DNA from: Chloroflexi bacterium HGW-Chloroflexi-1 | GTDB lineage: Bacteria > Chloroflexota > Anaerolineae > CG2-30-64-16 | Length of the DNA stretch: 36,727 bases | Assembly (NCBI GenBank): GCA_002842085.1 | Contig: PHCA01000001.1 | Span: forward strand, 1,511-38,237 | Direction of reading: 5' to 3' | Shown here: one piece after another, positions 1-9,059 of the stretch | Numbering within the stretch: position 1 is the first letter of the stretch | Layout: each line of letters begins with the position of its first letter | Translations under genes and position numbers: made by a program | Notes under the pieces: model-generated | What the model was told of the DNA's origin: nothing | Databases searched by the model: none | What the model saw: only the letters and a program-made list of their open reading frames with translations

Positions 1-62
1 ACATGCCAGCCGAAGGGTCAATGCGCTGCGGCGCGGCGAGTTTCTCGATGGCTTCTTCTCAG

Positions 63-91
63 TTGACAGGTAGACGCGTCCTTGTTATACT
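63..91 (+). promoter_or_regulatory. sigma70-like promoter TTGACA-N17-TATACT directly upstream of ATG at 99
   Basis: ttgaca at 63-68, 17-nt spacer, tatact at 86-91; ATG begins 7 nt after the -10 box. Confidence 0.65.
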
Positions 92-98
92 CCAAGCC

Positions 99-821
99 AT
101 GACACCTATGGTCGTTCGCAAGGAATCTGATGCCTTGGCCGCGTTCGCCGCACTGACTGACCATCTGCCGGGCGATTATCTGATTATTGGACCGCGCGCA
201 AGTTACATCTACCACCATTGGCTCATGCCAATCCACAAAATGATTGACTTGCGCATTCGCCCTGCAGACCTCTCGGCCTGGCAAGCCGCGCTCACCGCGC
301 CCTGGACCGTCTCGACTCAGATTCCCACGATCACGCAAATCCGTGCGGCGGTTCGCCTGACGCGGCTCGAACCGACGTTAACTGACACGCTCTATTATCG
401 CCGCCGTGTCATTGATGGATTGAATTTTATCTCGCCAGAGGACTTGAGCGTGGAATTACTCGCCTGCGCGTCCACGCAAATCAGCCTATCCGAGTGCGCC
501 GCCCTGCTCATCGCCCAGCGTGCTACGTTAGCTTGGGAATACCTCGCTGAACGTGCCGCTGCCGTGGGCCTCCTGGTTCGTTTGCAGCAGATTGTTACGG
601 CGGTCAACCGTGAAGCCGGGTTGCCGCTTCTCCCACACGCAAGGCTGAATGTCTGTTCCGCACCAGACCGTTCCGCCGTGGTTCGCCAGGTGAAACAACT
701 GACCGCTTATCTACCGCCAGCGCTTCGCCCATCCCATCATCCACCTATCGCCCCCGCCTCTGTCGCGGATGTCTTGCGCGGCTTACGGCTTAGTTGGAAA
801 GCCGCCTCCTATGGACGATGA
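99..821 (+). CDS. hypothetical protein, upstream partner of a nucleotidyltransferase-like ORF
   Basis: Long ORF with internal ATG at 99 behind a consensus promoter; stop overlaps the next ORF start. Confidence 0.6.
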   Translation: MTPMVVRKESDALAAFAALTDHLPGDYLIIGPRASYIYHHWLMPIHKMIDLRIRPADLSAWQAALTAPWTVSTQIPTITQIRAAVRLTRLEPTLTDTLYYRRRVIDGLNFISPEDLSVELLACASTQISLSECAALLIAQRATLAWEYLAERAAAVGLLVRLQQIVTAVNREAGLPLLPHARLNVCSAPDRSAVVRQVKQLTAYLPPALRPSHHPPIAPASVADVLRGLRLSWKAASYGR

Positions 822-1113
822 GCTGCTCGTCCGCGAACTCCGTCAGGTTCTCACCGCTTGCGAGCAGGCAGGCATTCCTCTCTTCATCATCGGTGCGTTC
901 AGCGTCCGCGCCTATGATTGTCTCTTTCGCGTCTCTCAAGACCTCGACCTGGCTGTGACCTCTGACCATTGGCCCAAACTCAAGCCACTGCTGGAGTCGC
1001 TGGGCTATTCGGTCATTCTCGAACAGGTCTGGATTACAGCGATCAAGCCACTGGGAGAGACACGCATTGAAATCAACATTTCAAACTGTTCAAATCAATC
1101 TTCGTGTTCCTAA
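811..1113 (+). pseudogene. AbiEii-type nucleotidyltransferase-like protein, C-terminally truncated
   Basis: Protein reads ...PLFIIGAFSVRAYDCLFRVSQDLDLAVTSD...TRIEINI, a nucleotidyltransferase-type N-terminal domain, then terminates abruptly. Confidence 0.5.
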
Positions 1114-1411
1114 CCAGATTGTGGTAGACCTGGATGATCTGGCGCGGCGGGAACTGGCTTCCCGGATTGACCTGGCCCGCCGGATCTTGCTGGAAGGCAT
1201 TGTCCAACGCAAGCGTGAACTGGCGTTACGTCTCTACCGCGAGGGCCAGGTCACCAAGTCACGCGCGGCGGAGATCGCCGGCATCTCCTTGTGGGAGATG
1301 ATGGATCTGGCCGAGCAGGCCGCGCTGCCTGCTTCTTACACTCTGCAAGAAGCCGTTGACGACGTGCGCCGGCTCGTCGCGCTCAGCGCCAATCCTGCGC
1401 CCGCGGCCTGA
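1067..1411 (+). CDS. UPF0175 family (antitoxin-like) protein
   Basis: ...LALRLYREGQVTKSRAAEIAGISLWEMMDLAEQ..., typical UPF0175 C-terminal motif; only a TTG start available. Confidence 0.65.
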   Translation: MKSTFQTVQINLRVPNQIVVDLDDLARRELASRIDLARRILLEGIVQRKRELALRLYREGQVTKSRAAEIAGISLWEMMDLAEQAALPASYTLQEAVDDVRRLVALSANPAPAA

Positions 1412-1643
1412 GTCGTTACTTTGCAACATGTCCGCTCACAATTGGGGGCCGGCCAGCGGGAACAACAGCAGGAACCAGGCCAACGCCACGAACTGGTAGA
1501 CCTGGGTGAAAAGCTGCCAAAAGCCGGGCCGGGCGATGATCTCCAGCCACTCGGCCTGCGTCATCACCCCGGTCAGCATCAGCACCGTCCCGATTGTCTC
1601 CGGGATCCACGTCACGAAGCAATGATGCTTGAGGTGATTTAGC

Positions 1644-1973
1644 ATGTCAACGCTCAAAGAAGCTCGCGCCACTGACTTAGCCGAACACGCTCTGACCGGC
1701 GAGGCTTTGCTGGAAGCTCGCTTTGACCTTCCCAGGCGCTACGCCTGGTTCAACGAACTGACCACTCAAGAGCGGTTAGACTTCTTTGCCGGCCTGCTGG
1801 CAACCCTGGTCAACCCCGTGCTTGTCCTGCCCAACGGCAAACGGCGCACCCGCCAGGCTGCCCTGGACGAGTATCTTCGTGGGTGGACGGCGACAGCGGA
1901 GATCGAATCCGGCTCGGAATTGCTGCAATCCATCCGGGCAGGCCGAGCCGATCTCCAGCACGGGCGGATCTGA
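1644..1973 (+). CDS. small hypothetical protein
   Basis: ATG ORF with composition consistent with coding; C-terminal GWTATAEIESGSEL resembles small antitoxin-like proteins. Confidence 0.35.
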   Translation: MSTLKEARATDLAEHALTGEALLEARFDLPRRYAWFNELTTQERLDFFAGLLATLVNPVLVLPNGKRRTRQAALDEYLRGWTATAEIESGSELLQSIRAGRADLQHGRI

Positions 1974-2372
1974 TCTTACGCCGAGATCTGCGACGATGTA
2001 CCGCGGTGAGTTCTCGGCAGACACCATTTTCTGACCCCACCCTTTGCTTCCTCGCGCCCTGGCCTGCGGGACCCAGCCAGAGCCGAACGTGCGCCTCTGC
2101 ACACCGGCGGATGTCGTCGCGGGTTGAAAGACGCTTCACCGGCGGAGCGCCAGCGGCAGATAGAGACGCCGCGGCGCACCGCCGGCCACCGCGTGGCCGC
2201 CCGCGCCGCGGTTGACCCACCGCACCGTGTCGCTGATGGTGACGGTCACGGTCGGTGGGTCGAAGCCCGCGTCGGTGATAGAGACTTCGGTCGCGGCGGA
2301 TGCGCAGGCCCCCAGCTTGGTTCGGTCATTACGAATGCATCCTTCGACATCTCAGGACATGGTTGGCGAAGC

Positions 2373-2417
2373 AATCTCGATTGCCGCAATCTCGATTGCC
2401 GCAATCTCGATTGCCGC
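2373..2417. repeat. three exact tandem copies of a 15-nt unit AATCTCGATTGCCGC
   Basis: Read directly; preceded by gcgaagc, the core of the TCATTGCGAG...GCGAAGCAATC repeat family seen elsewhere in the window. Confidence 0.9.
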
Positions 2418-2551
2418 AATCTCCTGCATGTGGAGCATGCTCCCATGACCCTCCGTTTGTTGCCTGTGTCGTCTTGGTGTACAATGGCCGTCAGGTGAAA
2501 GAAATAGCTGCAGTGACCTTATTCAGACAGCCTGTTGACGAGGTGAGCACC

Positions 2552-2857
2552 ATGGCCATCCTGACTCTAAGCAACATTCTCGATGATCTGCGCGTGACAG
2601 AGGAAGCTCTGCATAGATTCGAACGTCGTTACTGGCTCAGCTCGAGTGCATTCTACGACCTTTACTCGAAGGGCTTCCTGGATGACGGCTCTCATGCCGA
2701 AGATTTCTCCGAGTGGGCCGGCCACTACAAGCTTAAGCTCAAACGCGAGGCCGCACTGGAACAATTGTCGCGCCGACGCATTGAGCAATTGCAGCGCCAG
2801 TTTGCCAATCAGACCATCGAGTTGGCGCCCCAAGAGCCGGCATTGGAGTTGGCCTGA
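2552..2857 (+). CDS. small protein upstream of TumE-like toxin (putative antitoxin)
   Basis: ATG at 2552 with upstream gaggtgag; stop overlaps next start. Confidence 0.55.
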   Translation: MAILTLSNILDDLRVTEEALHRFERRYWLSSSAFYDLYSKGFLDDGSHAEDFSEWAGHYKLKLKREAALEQLSRRRIEQLQRQFANQTIELAPQEPALELA

Positions 2858-3285
2858 TGCCTTTTCCCGCCCATGAGAACTATGAATGGTTTATCTACTC
2901 CCTGCCGGCCACTTATCCAAAGATACACTCCTCAACGCTGCGCATCTACACAAATAGCGCAACCACCTGTTTCGTTCGGGGAAGCATCTGGTTTCGGAAC
3001 GGGCTAGAACTTCGCGTCTTCGAGTATCTGGATTTTGCGGATCGGGAGCTTGTAGACTACCACTACGCGGTCTTCCAGGGTGAAGAGCGCATTCGCTGGT
3101 ACGACCCGCAACCCCACCCGGAGCTCCCCGAGCTGGCGCGTACCTTTCCCCACCACCGCCACGAGCCGCCGAATATCAAGCACAACCGCCGTTCGGCCCC
3201 CGGTATCAGTTTTCAAGCCCCTAACCTGCCGACCTTGATTGCGGATTGCATCGAGCTGGCGAAAGAACCTCCCGCAGAGTATTGA
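2857..3285 (+). CDS. TumE/DUF6516-family toxin-like protein
   Basis: RIRWYDPQPHPELPELARTFPHHRHEPPNIKHNRRSAPGISFQAPNL matches the TumE family signature. Confidence 0.7.
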   Translation: MPFPAHENYEWFIYSLPATYPKIHSSTLRIYTNSATTCFVRGSIWFRNGLELRVFEYLDFADRELVDYHYAVFQGEERIRWYDPQPHPELPELARTFPHHRHEPPNIKHNRRSAPGISFQAPNLPTLIADCIELAKEPPAEY

Positions 3286-3317
3286 GAAGATACCGGTCAA
3301 CTGATCTTTCAAGCCCC

Positions 3318-6300
3318 TCAGCGGTTCTTCATCATCACCGGCAGCCAGCTCAGCCACGGCCACTGCGCTGGGTAGTATCCCATTCGCGCCGGGTCGTAGC
3401 GAAACATCGGCCACTCCGGCGCTCTGGGCCGAATAAGGCCGGGCAGATCAAAGACGTAAACGGCGTAGTCGTAGGAGCCGACGGCCAGCTCGACGTCGCC
3501 GTCTTCGTCCATATCGGCCAGGGCCGGACCGGAGACCACGTTGTACCCGGTGCGGATCGGGAAGCCGGGCACCCGCGTGCCGTCGGCGTGCCAGGCGTAG
3601 AGCCGGTGATCGTTGGCGCCGACTGCCACCTCCATGTGGCCATCGCCGTCCACGTCCCCAATAGCGGCCGCGGAGCCGACCCCGCGCAGCTCCCCGGCGA
3701 TGTGTACAGGCCAGCCGGCCACCGGCGTGCCATCCGCGTGCCAGGCGTGGACGTAGCCGTTCTCTGCCCCGACCACGATCTCCGGGCCCCGGCGGCCGTC
3801 CAGGTTCCCCACCGTCGGCTGGGCCGTTATGGCCGCGCTGACGCTCTGCGGCCAGCCGGGGAAGGGCGTGCCCTGGGACGTGAACACGTACACCTGACCC
3901 CCGTGATCGGCGACGATCACCTCGGGCCGACGGTCGGCGTCCAGGTCCGCGAGAACAGGCGAGGCGAAGACCCCCGACGGTAGCACCACCGGCCAGCCGG
4001 CCACCGGTTGGCCGTCGTGGTGCCAGGCGAAGACCCGGCCGTGATCGGCTCCTTCCCAGGTGCCGACCACCACCTCCGGATCAGTATCGCCGTCCAAGTC
4101 CCCCACGGCCGGCGAGGCGACGATCCAGCCGCCAGTGGTGATCGGCCAGCCGGGCTGCACCTGACCCCGGTGGTCCCAAACCCAGACGCGGCCGTCCTCG
4201 GCCGCGGCGATGACGTTCTTGCCCAAGACATCAGGGAAAGGGTTGAGCCTGGCGATGACCGGGGTGGCCAACACGGGCGCCTGGACCTGGATCGGCCAGC
4301 CGGGCAGGAGCACCCCGTAGCTATCCCAGGCATACACCTGTGGCTCGAAGTGTGCGCCGGAGACCCGCGCCGCGGCCACGACGTCCGGTGTCCCGTTTTC
4401 GTCTAAGCCTGCGTTGAGCCCAGTCGAAACGTCCCCTACCGCAGGTGAGGCCCAGACCTGCCCGATCTCCTGCGGCCAGCCGAAGCGCGGATGCCCGCCG
4501 TGATCCCAGACGTACACTTTGCCGTCCAGCGAGCCGATGACCAGCGAGAGGCCGGGCACTACCGGGTCGGGGACGGGGCCGTCTTTGCCCAGGTCGGCCA
4601 GCGCGGGGGAAGCCCAGATCGAGCCGGCGGTGAGCTGGGGCCAGCCGGCCTGGTCGGGCGGGTTGGTGCGGTCGGCCAGGGCCGTGCTCAAGGGCGAGAG
4701 GTTGCCGGAATCGTCCACGGCCCGCACGAAATAGCGATAGGCCTGGTCGCGGCCCAGGCCGGTCTCCAGCCAGCGGCTGGAGCGGGCCAGGAAGTCGGGG
4801 TTGAGCAGCCGGGGCCCGCCCGGCTCATCCTGATAAATCCAGTAGCCAGCCAGGTCAGGCTCGCTGTTTGGCTCCCAGGTCAGCAGCATGGCGGTGCGCT
4901 CGGGCAGGGTGCCCAGCCCCGTCGGCGCGGCCGGCGGGCTGGTGAGCTCGGAGGAGTCGTGTCGCCAGACGTTGCCGTAGCGGTCGCGGGCTTCGAGGGC
5001 GAAGGTCAGGTCGGGCTGGCCGGGCCAGTCGGCGCGCACCTTGATCACGAACCGCTCCGTAGGAACTACCGTGGTCCCGGCCAGCACGTCGCCTACGGCC
5101 ACTGTGTCTCGCACCACGATAACCCAGGGGGTGAGGGAAGTCAGCCGGGCGGTCACGTCGTCGGCGTCGCCGTCCCCCACATTGCGCCAGGGCAGGCTGA
5201 GCTCGGCTCGCTCCCCCGGCTCCAGGCGGCCGTTGCCGTTCGTGTCGTAGATGCCGTTGGCCGGCCAGTGCCGCAGCTCCGGCCGGGCGACCGGCAGCTC
5301 GAAGCTGCTGACCCAACGCCCCGGCAGGGGACCATGGTAGATCGTCAGGGCCGCGTGGATGCTCTGTCCGGCCGGGAAGGCGGGGTCCACCTGCAGGGCG
5401 AAAGGTGTCAGGCTCCAGCGGGTCTCGCCGCCGGGGATTTCGCCGAAGGCAGCCGTGGCAGACGTGACCTGGACTAAATCGCTGCCGGGCCAGCGGGAGG
5501 CGAAGTCCAGCCCGTCCTCGTCGGCCCCCGCCACATGGCTCCGGAAGCGGGCGGCCGCCGGGCCATAGGTTACGAAGCCGTCGCCGGCTTCCAGGTTGTA
5601 GCCTTGCACGTTCCGCAATTCGCCCAGCGAGATCAACCAGCCGGCGAACTCGTGCGCCTCGCCGCCGCCGGCCCAGTGGACGTGCCAGCCGGACTGGTCG
5701 GTCCACACAAAGTAACCCAGGTCGGCGCCCGGGTTGTAAGGCGGCCGGCCGCTGGCCTTGTCGGCCGAAACCAGGAAGGGCACGCCGGCCGGGTGCGCGC
5801 CGGCCGCGCCGATGAATATCTGCTGCGGATCGGCCGGCCGGCCATCTATCAGGGGCAGGACACTGACGGGCGCATCCAGCTCCACGGTCAGGGTGGCCGT
5901 GACATCGGTGGCTGTGTTGACCCCCTCGTTGGTCAACGCCACGGGCAGGGTGATCGCCTCCCCCGCCTCCAGCCGGCCGTTGCCGTTGTCCGCCCCGTCG
6001 CCGACGCGGTGGTCGGCGTAGTGGAGCCACCACTGGATGGGCCGGCCGACCGGCAGACTGCCCAGGAAGGGCAGGTGGTCCGCCGCGGTGACGGTGAGGC
6101 TGATGACACCGGTGGTGCGGGGCGCCACGATGAGGGTCACGACGCCGGTAGCGTCGGTGAGGCCGGCGCTGTACGTCTCCCCATCCTTCCAGAAGGCGAC
6201 GCGGGCATTGGCGACGGGCAAGATCACCGGTAGCCAGGGGTGGCTCGCCTTCACCTGCACGGCCACGGTCTGTGGGCCGGTGAACTCCAGCCACTCCGGG

Positions 6301-6911
6301 TTGGTCGTGACGATCAGAGGCATGGGGGTCTGGATACGGGCAACCAGCTCAGGGTCGCCCAGCAGGTTGGTGAGGAAACTGGCCATGGCGCCACTCCAGC
6401 CCTGGGTGCTGGCCAGGGCCAGGCCCACCTCGGGCGCGCCGCCGAAGATCGTCTGCCAGAAGCGGAGGTCCTGGTAGAACTGCGAAGCATAGCCCTCACG
6501 GGTGTTGCCGACGAAGGCGATGCCGCCACCCCCCGGATTGCGCAGGAAGTGTTCGGAAATGGAATCCATGTCGAAGGCATTGGGGGAACAGCCGTAGGTC
6601 CACAGGATGGAGAGGCGGTCGCGGTTGGTCAGCCCGTCCATGTCCTCCTTGCTCAGGATGCCGCCGCCGGTGTAGTAGACGCCGGCGCCCATGCCGTAGG
6701 GGTTGGAGTGGTCGAAGTGGTTGACGAGGTCGTAGCCCTGGTTCAGCCGGTGGATGGCGTTGGCCCGGTTCAATTCCTCGTCCCCGCCGGTCTCCTGGTG
6801 CTCGGCGTACAGTTTCCAGAGGGGAAAGCCGGCAGGAAAGGGGGTGGCCGCGAGCTGGTTCTTCTGTTCCTGCGCCTCGTGGTCGTGTTCATAGAAGAGG
6901 TTGGCGGCCAT
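3318..6911 (-). CDS. C-terminal part of gingipain-like (peptidase C25) protein with CARDB-like and FG-GAP/beta-propeller repeats
   Basis: VNHFDHSNP...LWTYGCSPNAFD (candidate catalytic His and Cys), repeated NGNGRLExGE and GWP...ASPAVGDLDGD modules. Confidence 0.8.
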   Translation of the reverse strand: MAANLFYEHDHEAQEQKNQLAATPFPAGFPLWKLYAEHQETGGDEELNRANAIHRLNQGYDLVNHFDHSNPYGMGAGVYYTGGGILSKEDMDGLTNRDRLSILWTYGCSPNAFDMDSISEHFLRNPGGGGIAFVGNTREGYASQFYQDLRFWQTIFGGAPEVGLALASTQGWSGAMASFLTNLLGDPELVARIQTPMPLIVTTNPEWLEFTGPQTVAVQVKASHPWLPVILPVANARVAFWKDGETYSAGLTDATGVVTLIVAPRTTGVISLTVTAADHLPFLGSLPVGRPIQWWLHYADHRVGDGADNGNGRLEAGEAITLPVALTNEGVNTATDVTATLTVELDAPVSVLPLIDGRPADPQQIFIGAAGAHPAGVPFLVSADKASGRPPYNPGADLGYFVWTDQSGWHVHWAGGGEAHEFAGWLISLGELRNVQGYNLEAGDGFVTYGPAAARFRSHVAGADEDGLDFASRWPGSDLVQVTSATAAFGEIPGGETRWSLTPFALQVDPAFPAGQSIHAALTIYHGPLPGRWVSSFELPVARPELRHWPANGIYDTNGNGRLEPGERAELSLPWRNVGDGDADDVTARLTSLTPWVIVVRDTVAVGDVLAGTTVVPTERFVIKVRADWPGQPDLTFALEARDRYGNVWRHDSSELTSPPAAPTGLGTLPERTAMLLTWEPNSEPDLAGYWIYQDEPGGPRLLNPDFLARSSRWLETGLGRDQAYRYFVRAVDDSGNLSPLSTALADRTNPPDQAGWPQLTAGSIWASPALADLGKDGPVPDPVVPGLSLVIGSLDGKVYVWDHGGHPRFGWPQEIGQVWASPAVGDVSTGLNAGLDENGTPDVVAAARVSGAHFEPQVYAWDSYGVLLPGWPIQVQAPVLATPVIARLNPFPDVLGKNVIAAAEDGRVWVWDHRGQVQPGWPITTGGWIVASPAVGDLDGDTDPEVVVGTWEGADHGRVFAWHHDGQPVAGWPVVLPSGVFASPVLADLDADRRPEVIVADHGGQVYVFTSQGTPFPGWPQSVSAAITAQPTVGNLDGRRGPEIVVGAENGYVHAWHADGTPVAGWPVHIAGELRGVGSAAAIGDVDGDGHMEVAVGANDHRLYAWHADGTRVPGFPIRTGYNVVSGPALADMDEDGDVELAVGSYDYAVYVFDLPGLIRPRAPEWPMFRYDPARMGYYPAQWPWLSWLPVMMKNR

Positions 6912-6959
6912 GAACAGGCCGGCCGGCTGAGGGGGAAAGACGCCGACCGGCCCCGAGGC

Positions 6960-8273
6960 CTACTCGTAGGTCAGGATCTTGTCCACGAAGACGGTCGCCT
7001 CCTCCGGCGTGCGCACGGGCGCGCGGCCGACGAAGAGGTCGGGGTAGAGGTCCATGCCGTCCCCCGGCTCACCGAAGTAGGCGTCGTGGTCAGCGTTCCA
7101 GTCGCCGTCCAGGTCGGCGTAGTAGAGGTCGGTGGGGATGGGCAGCGAGTAGCCGGCGCCGATCCAACCCTCCCGCACCGGCGCCAACGGCACGAAGTCG
7201 GCCGTTTCCACGTCGCTGGCGAGCAAGACCCAGGTGGTCCCCCAGAAAGCGTAGGCCTCCCGCAGGAAGTTGCGGATCCGCTCCGCCAGGTCTACACCGC
7301 CGTAGTTGGCGGCGATCCAACGGGTGGTGGCGATCCGGGCTGGCAGCCCCTTTTGGGTCTTCCAATGGGCCAGGGGTCGGAAGGCGGAGGCCAGGCTCTC
7401 GTCGGCGACGATGAGATAGGGGATGAGCGGATCGGTCTGCGCAGGCCGGCTGAGGACGTCAGGTTGTGGAGGGGTCAGGTCATACGGAGTGTCGTGCCAC
7501 ATCTTGAGCTTGCTCAGCGTGGCCGGCGGCGCGAATCGCTCGATGTCCTGGGGGTTATCGGTCACCGCCGCGAGCAAGGCGTGGTAGCGAGCCCAACTGT
7601 CGTCGGTGAGCGGGTGAGGAAGGGGCTGGGCCTGGTCGGCCGGACGCGGCGCCAGCTCAACCTGGAAGCGGACGTGAGTATGGAGCAGCAGTTGGCGCTG
7701 GGCGGGCACGTATTGCAGCGGATAGACCGCCAGGTTCACTACATGCCATCCGCCCAGGTAGCCCTCTCGCACCAGCGTCACCGGCACGCCGGGGTAGGGC
7801 GTGTTGCTGGCGTAGGTAGCCGGGTCGGGCGGGGCAACGGGACGCGTGGGCGCCCAGCCGGGGGGTTGCGGGCCGGGCGGCTGGCAGCACGGCGCGGGTG
7901 GTTGGACCGGGATGATGGCGAATGTGCCCGCCAGCGCCTGGGTGACGACTTCGCTGACGGTGAGGCCGGTCACCGTGGCGTCGGATGGGACGAGGAGCTG
8001 GACCCGGCGGAGGGGCAGATCCGGCCTACCGACCTCGGCGCTCGGCTCGGCGCCGGGGTACGTGACCCGGTCGTAGGTCACATCGGCCACAGTCTCATGG
8101 GAGAACTGGAGGTCAGCAGCGGCGAAATCGAGGGTGAAGGCAACGGATGGCAACGGATAAACGGATGACGGCGGATGATCGGGTGACGCTGCGACCGGCT
8201 GCATGTGGGGCCAGCCGGATGATCCACTTGCCAGAAGGAGTGCCAGCAGGCTCACTAACATCAGACGCTTCAT
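6960..8273 (-). CDS. N-terminal part of gingipain-like protein: signal peptide, propeptide, start of C25 domain
   Basis: MKRLMLVSLLALLLASGSSG signal peptide; gcaaggaggtgtcccATG RBS; same frame as 3318..6911, separated by TAG. Confidence 0.8.
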   Translation of the reverse strand: MKRLMLVSLLALLLASGSSGWPHMQPVAASPDHPPSSVYPLPSVAFTLDFAAADLQFSHETVADVTYDRVTYPGAEPSAEVGRPDLPLRRVQLLVPSDATVTGLTVSEVVTQALAGTFAIIPVQPPAPCCQPPGPQPPGWAPTRPVAPPDPATYASNTPYPGVPVTLVREGYLGGWHVVNLAVYPLQYVPAQRQLLLHTHVRFQVELAPRPADQAQPLPHPLTDDSWARYHALLAAVTDNPQDIERFAPPATLSKLKMWHDTPYDLTPPQPDVLSRPAQTDPLIPYLIVADESLASAFRPLAHWKTQKGLPARIATTRWIAANYGGVDLAERIRNFLREAYAFWGTTWVLLASDVETADFVPLAPVREGWIGAGYSLPIPTDLYYADLDGDWNADHDAYFGEPGDGMDLYPDLFVGRAPVRTPEEATVFVDKILTYE

Positions 8274-8333
8274 GGGACACCTCCTTGCATCCCCAAACGG
8301 CCGTGGATTGCACGGTGGCAATGGGATAAGGCC

Positions 8334-8414
8334 GTTCCAGAAAAATAGATGTCCCAAGATCGCCGGTTTCCCTGGGAATCTCAGGAGGTTTTGGGACGAG
8401 TATTTTTCCGGAAC
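8334..8414. repeat. imperfect inverted repeat (about 25-nt arms) upstream of the C25 gene
   Basis: gttccagaaaaatagatgtcccaa ... ttgggacgagtatttttccggaac. Confidence 0.75.
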
Positions 8415-8618
8415 TAACTAAGAGCAGCAGTTGCTTGATGTGCCCCCGGAGGAACACGATGAGAGGTTGGCGAACCGGAGCAATTTGATTATAGCACACG
8501 GAGGGAGGGCGCGTCAAAATTGCGAATTGGGCAACCGAACGGCGGCCACAGCTACCCTGGATTATCGAATGGTGACGTCGGGGAGCCAGGGCGCGGTGTT
8601 GGAGGTGTGATGCGCGCC

Positions 8619-8652
8619 AGTCCCGAAGGGTTTCCCAAAACCCTTCGGGACT
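8619..8652. repeat. perfect 15-bp hairpin with 4-nt loop
   Basis: agtcccgaagggttt-ccca-aaacccttcgggact. Confidence 0.9.
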
Positions 8653-8792
8653 TTCCTGATCCCTGCCTCCTGTCTCCTGTCCCCTGTCCCCTGTCTGGCG
8701 AACCCCGAGATGTATCCAGTGCAACGTGATGCGCACTATACATCACGTGCATCATGTGAGCTATGCATGTGTGCGATGAGGCATTTGTGAAC

Positions 8793-8821
8793 TTGACAAC
8801 GAGAGCGAAGTGTGTTATCTT
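8793..8821 (+). promoter_or_regulatory. sigma70-like promoter TTGACA-N17-TATCTT
   Basis: ttgaca 8793-8798, tatctt 8816-8821. Confidence 0.6.
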
Positions 8822-8843
8822 ATGCATAAGGTTGTAAAGTATC

Positions 8844-9010
8844 GTAACTACTCAGCCGCCGTGTCATTGCGAGCGTTTTTTGCGAAGCAATCTCGGATTG
8901 CCGCAATCGAGATTGCCGTAATCTCCTGGCACTGAACGCGAGGATTGCGGCAATCCCGATTGCTTCGTCGGCAAAAAACGCCTCCTCGCAATGACAGGCT
9001 GAGTAGTTAC
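8844..9010. mobile_element. 167-bp MITE with perfect 14-bp TIRs and 8-bp target-site duplication
   Basis: GTAACTACTCAGCC...GGCTGAGTAGTTAC flanked by aaagtatc at 8836-8843 and 9011-9018; interior carries tgtcattgcgag...ctcgcaatgaca. Confidence 0.85.
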
Positions 9011-9018
9011 AAAGTATC

Positions 9019-9035
9019 GCACATGCTGCATGTGC
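9019..9035. promoter_or_regulatory. palindromic putative operator GCACATG-CTG-CATGTGC
   Basis: Perfect 7-3-7 dyad 24 nt upstream of the ATG at 9060. Confidence 0.45.
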
Positions 9036-9059
9036 CTACAGTGAAGGTAATGTGACGTG

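Noticed and set aside
1436-1672. Minus-strand ORF with TM-like sequence MLNHLKHHCFVTWIPETIGTVLMLTG...
   Set aside because: No convincing start context or family; overlaps other weak ORFs, so not called
3246-8168. Long plus-strand ORFs opposite the C25 gene (3246-3983, 4491-5477, 6240-8168)
   Set aside because: High-GC antisense shadows of a clearly coding minus-strand gene; low-complexity G/R/V-rich translations without recognisable domains
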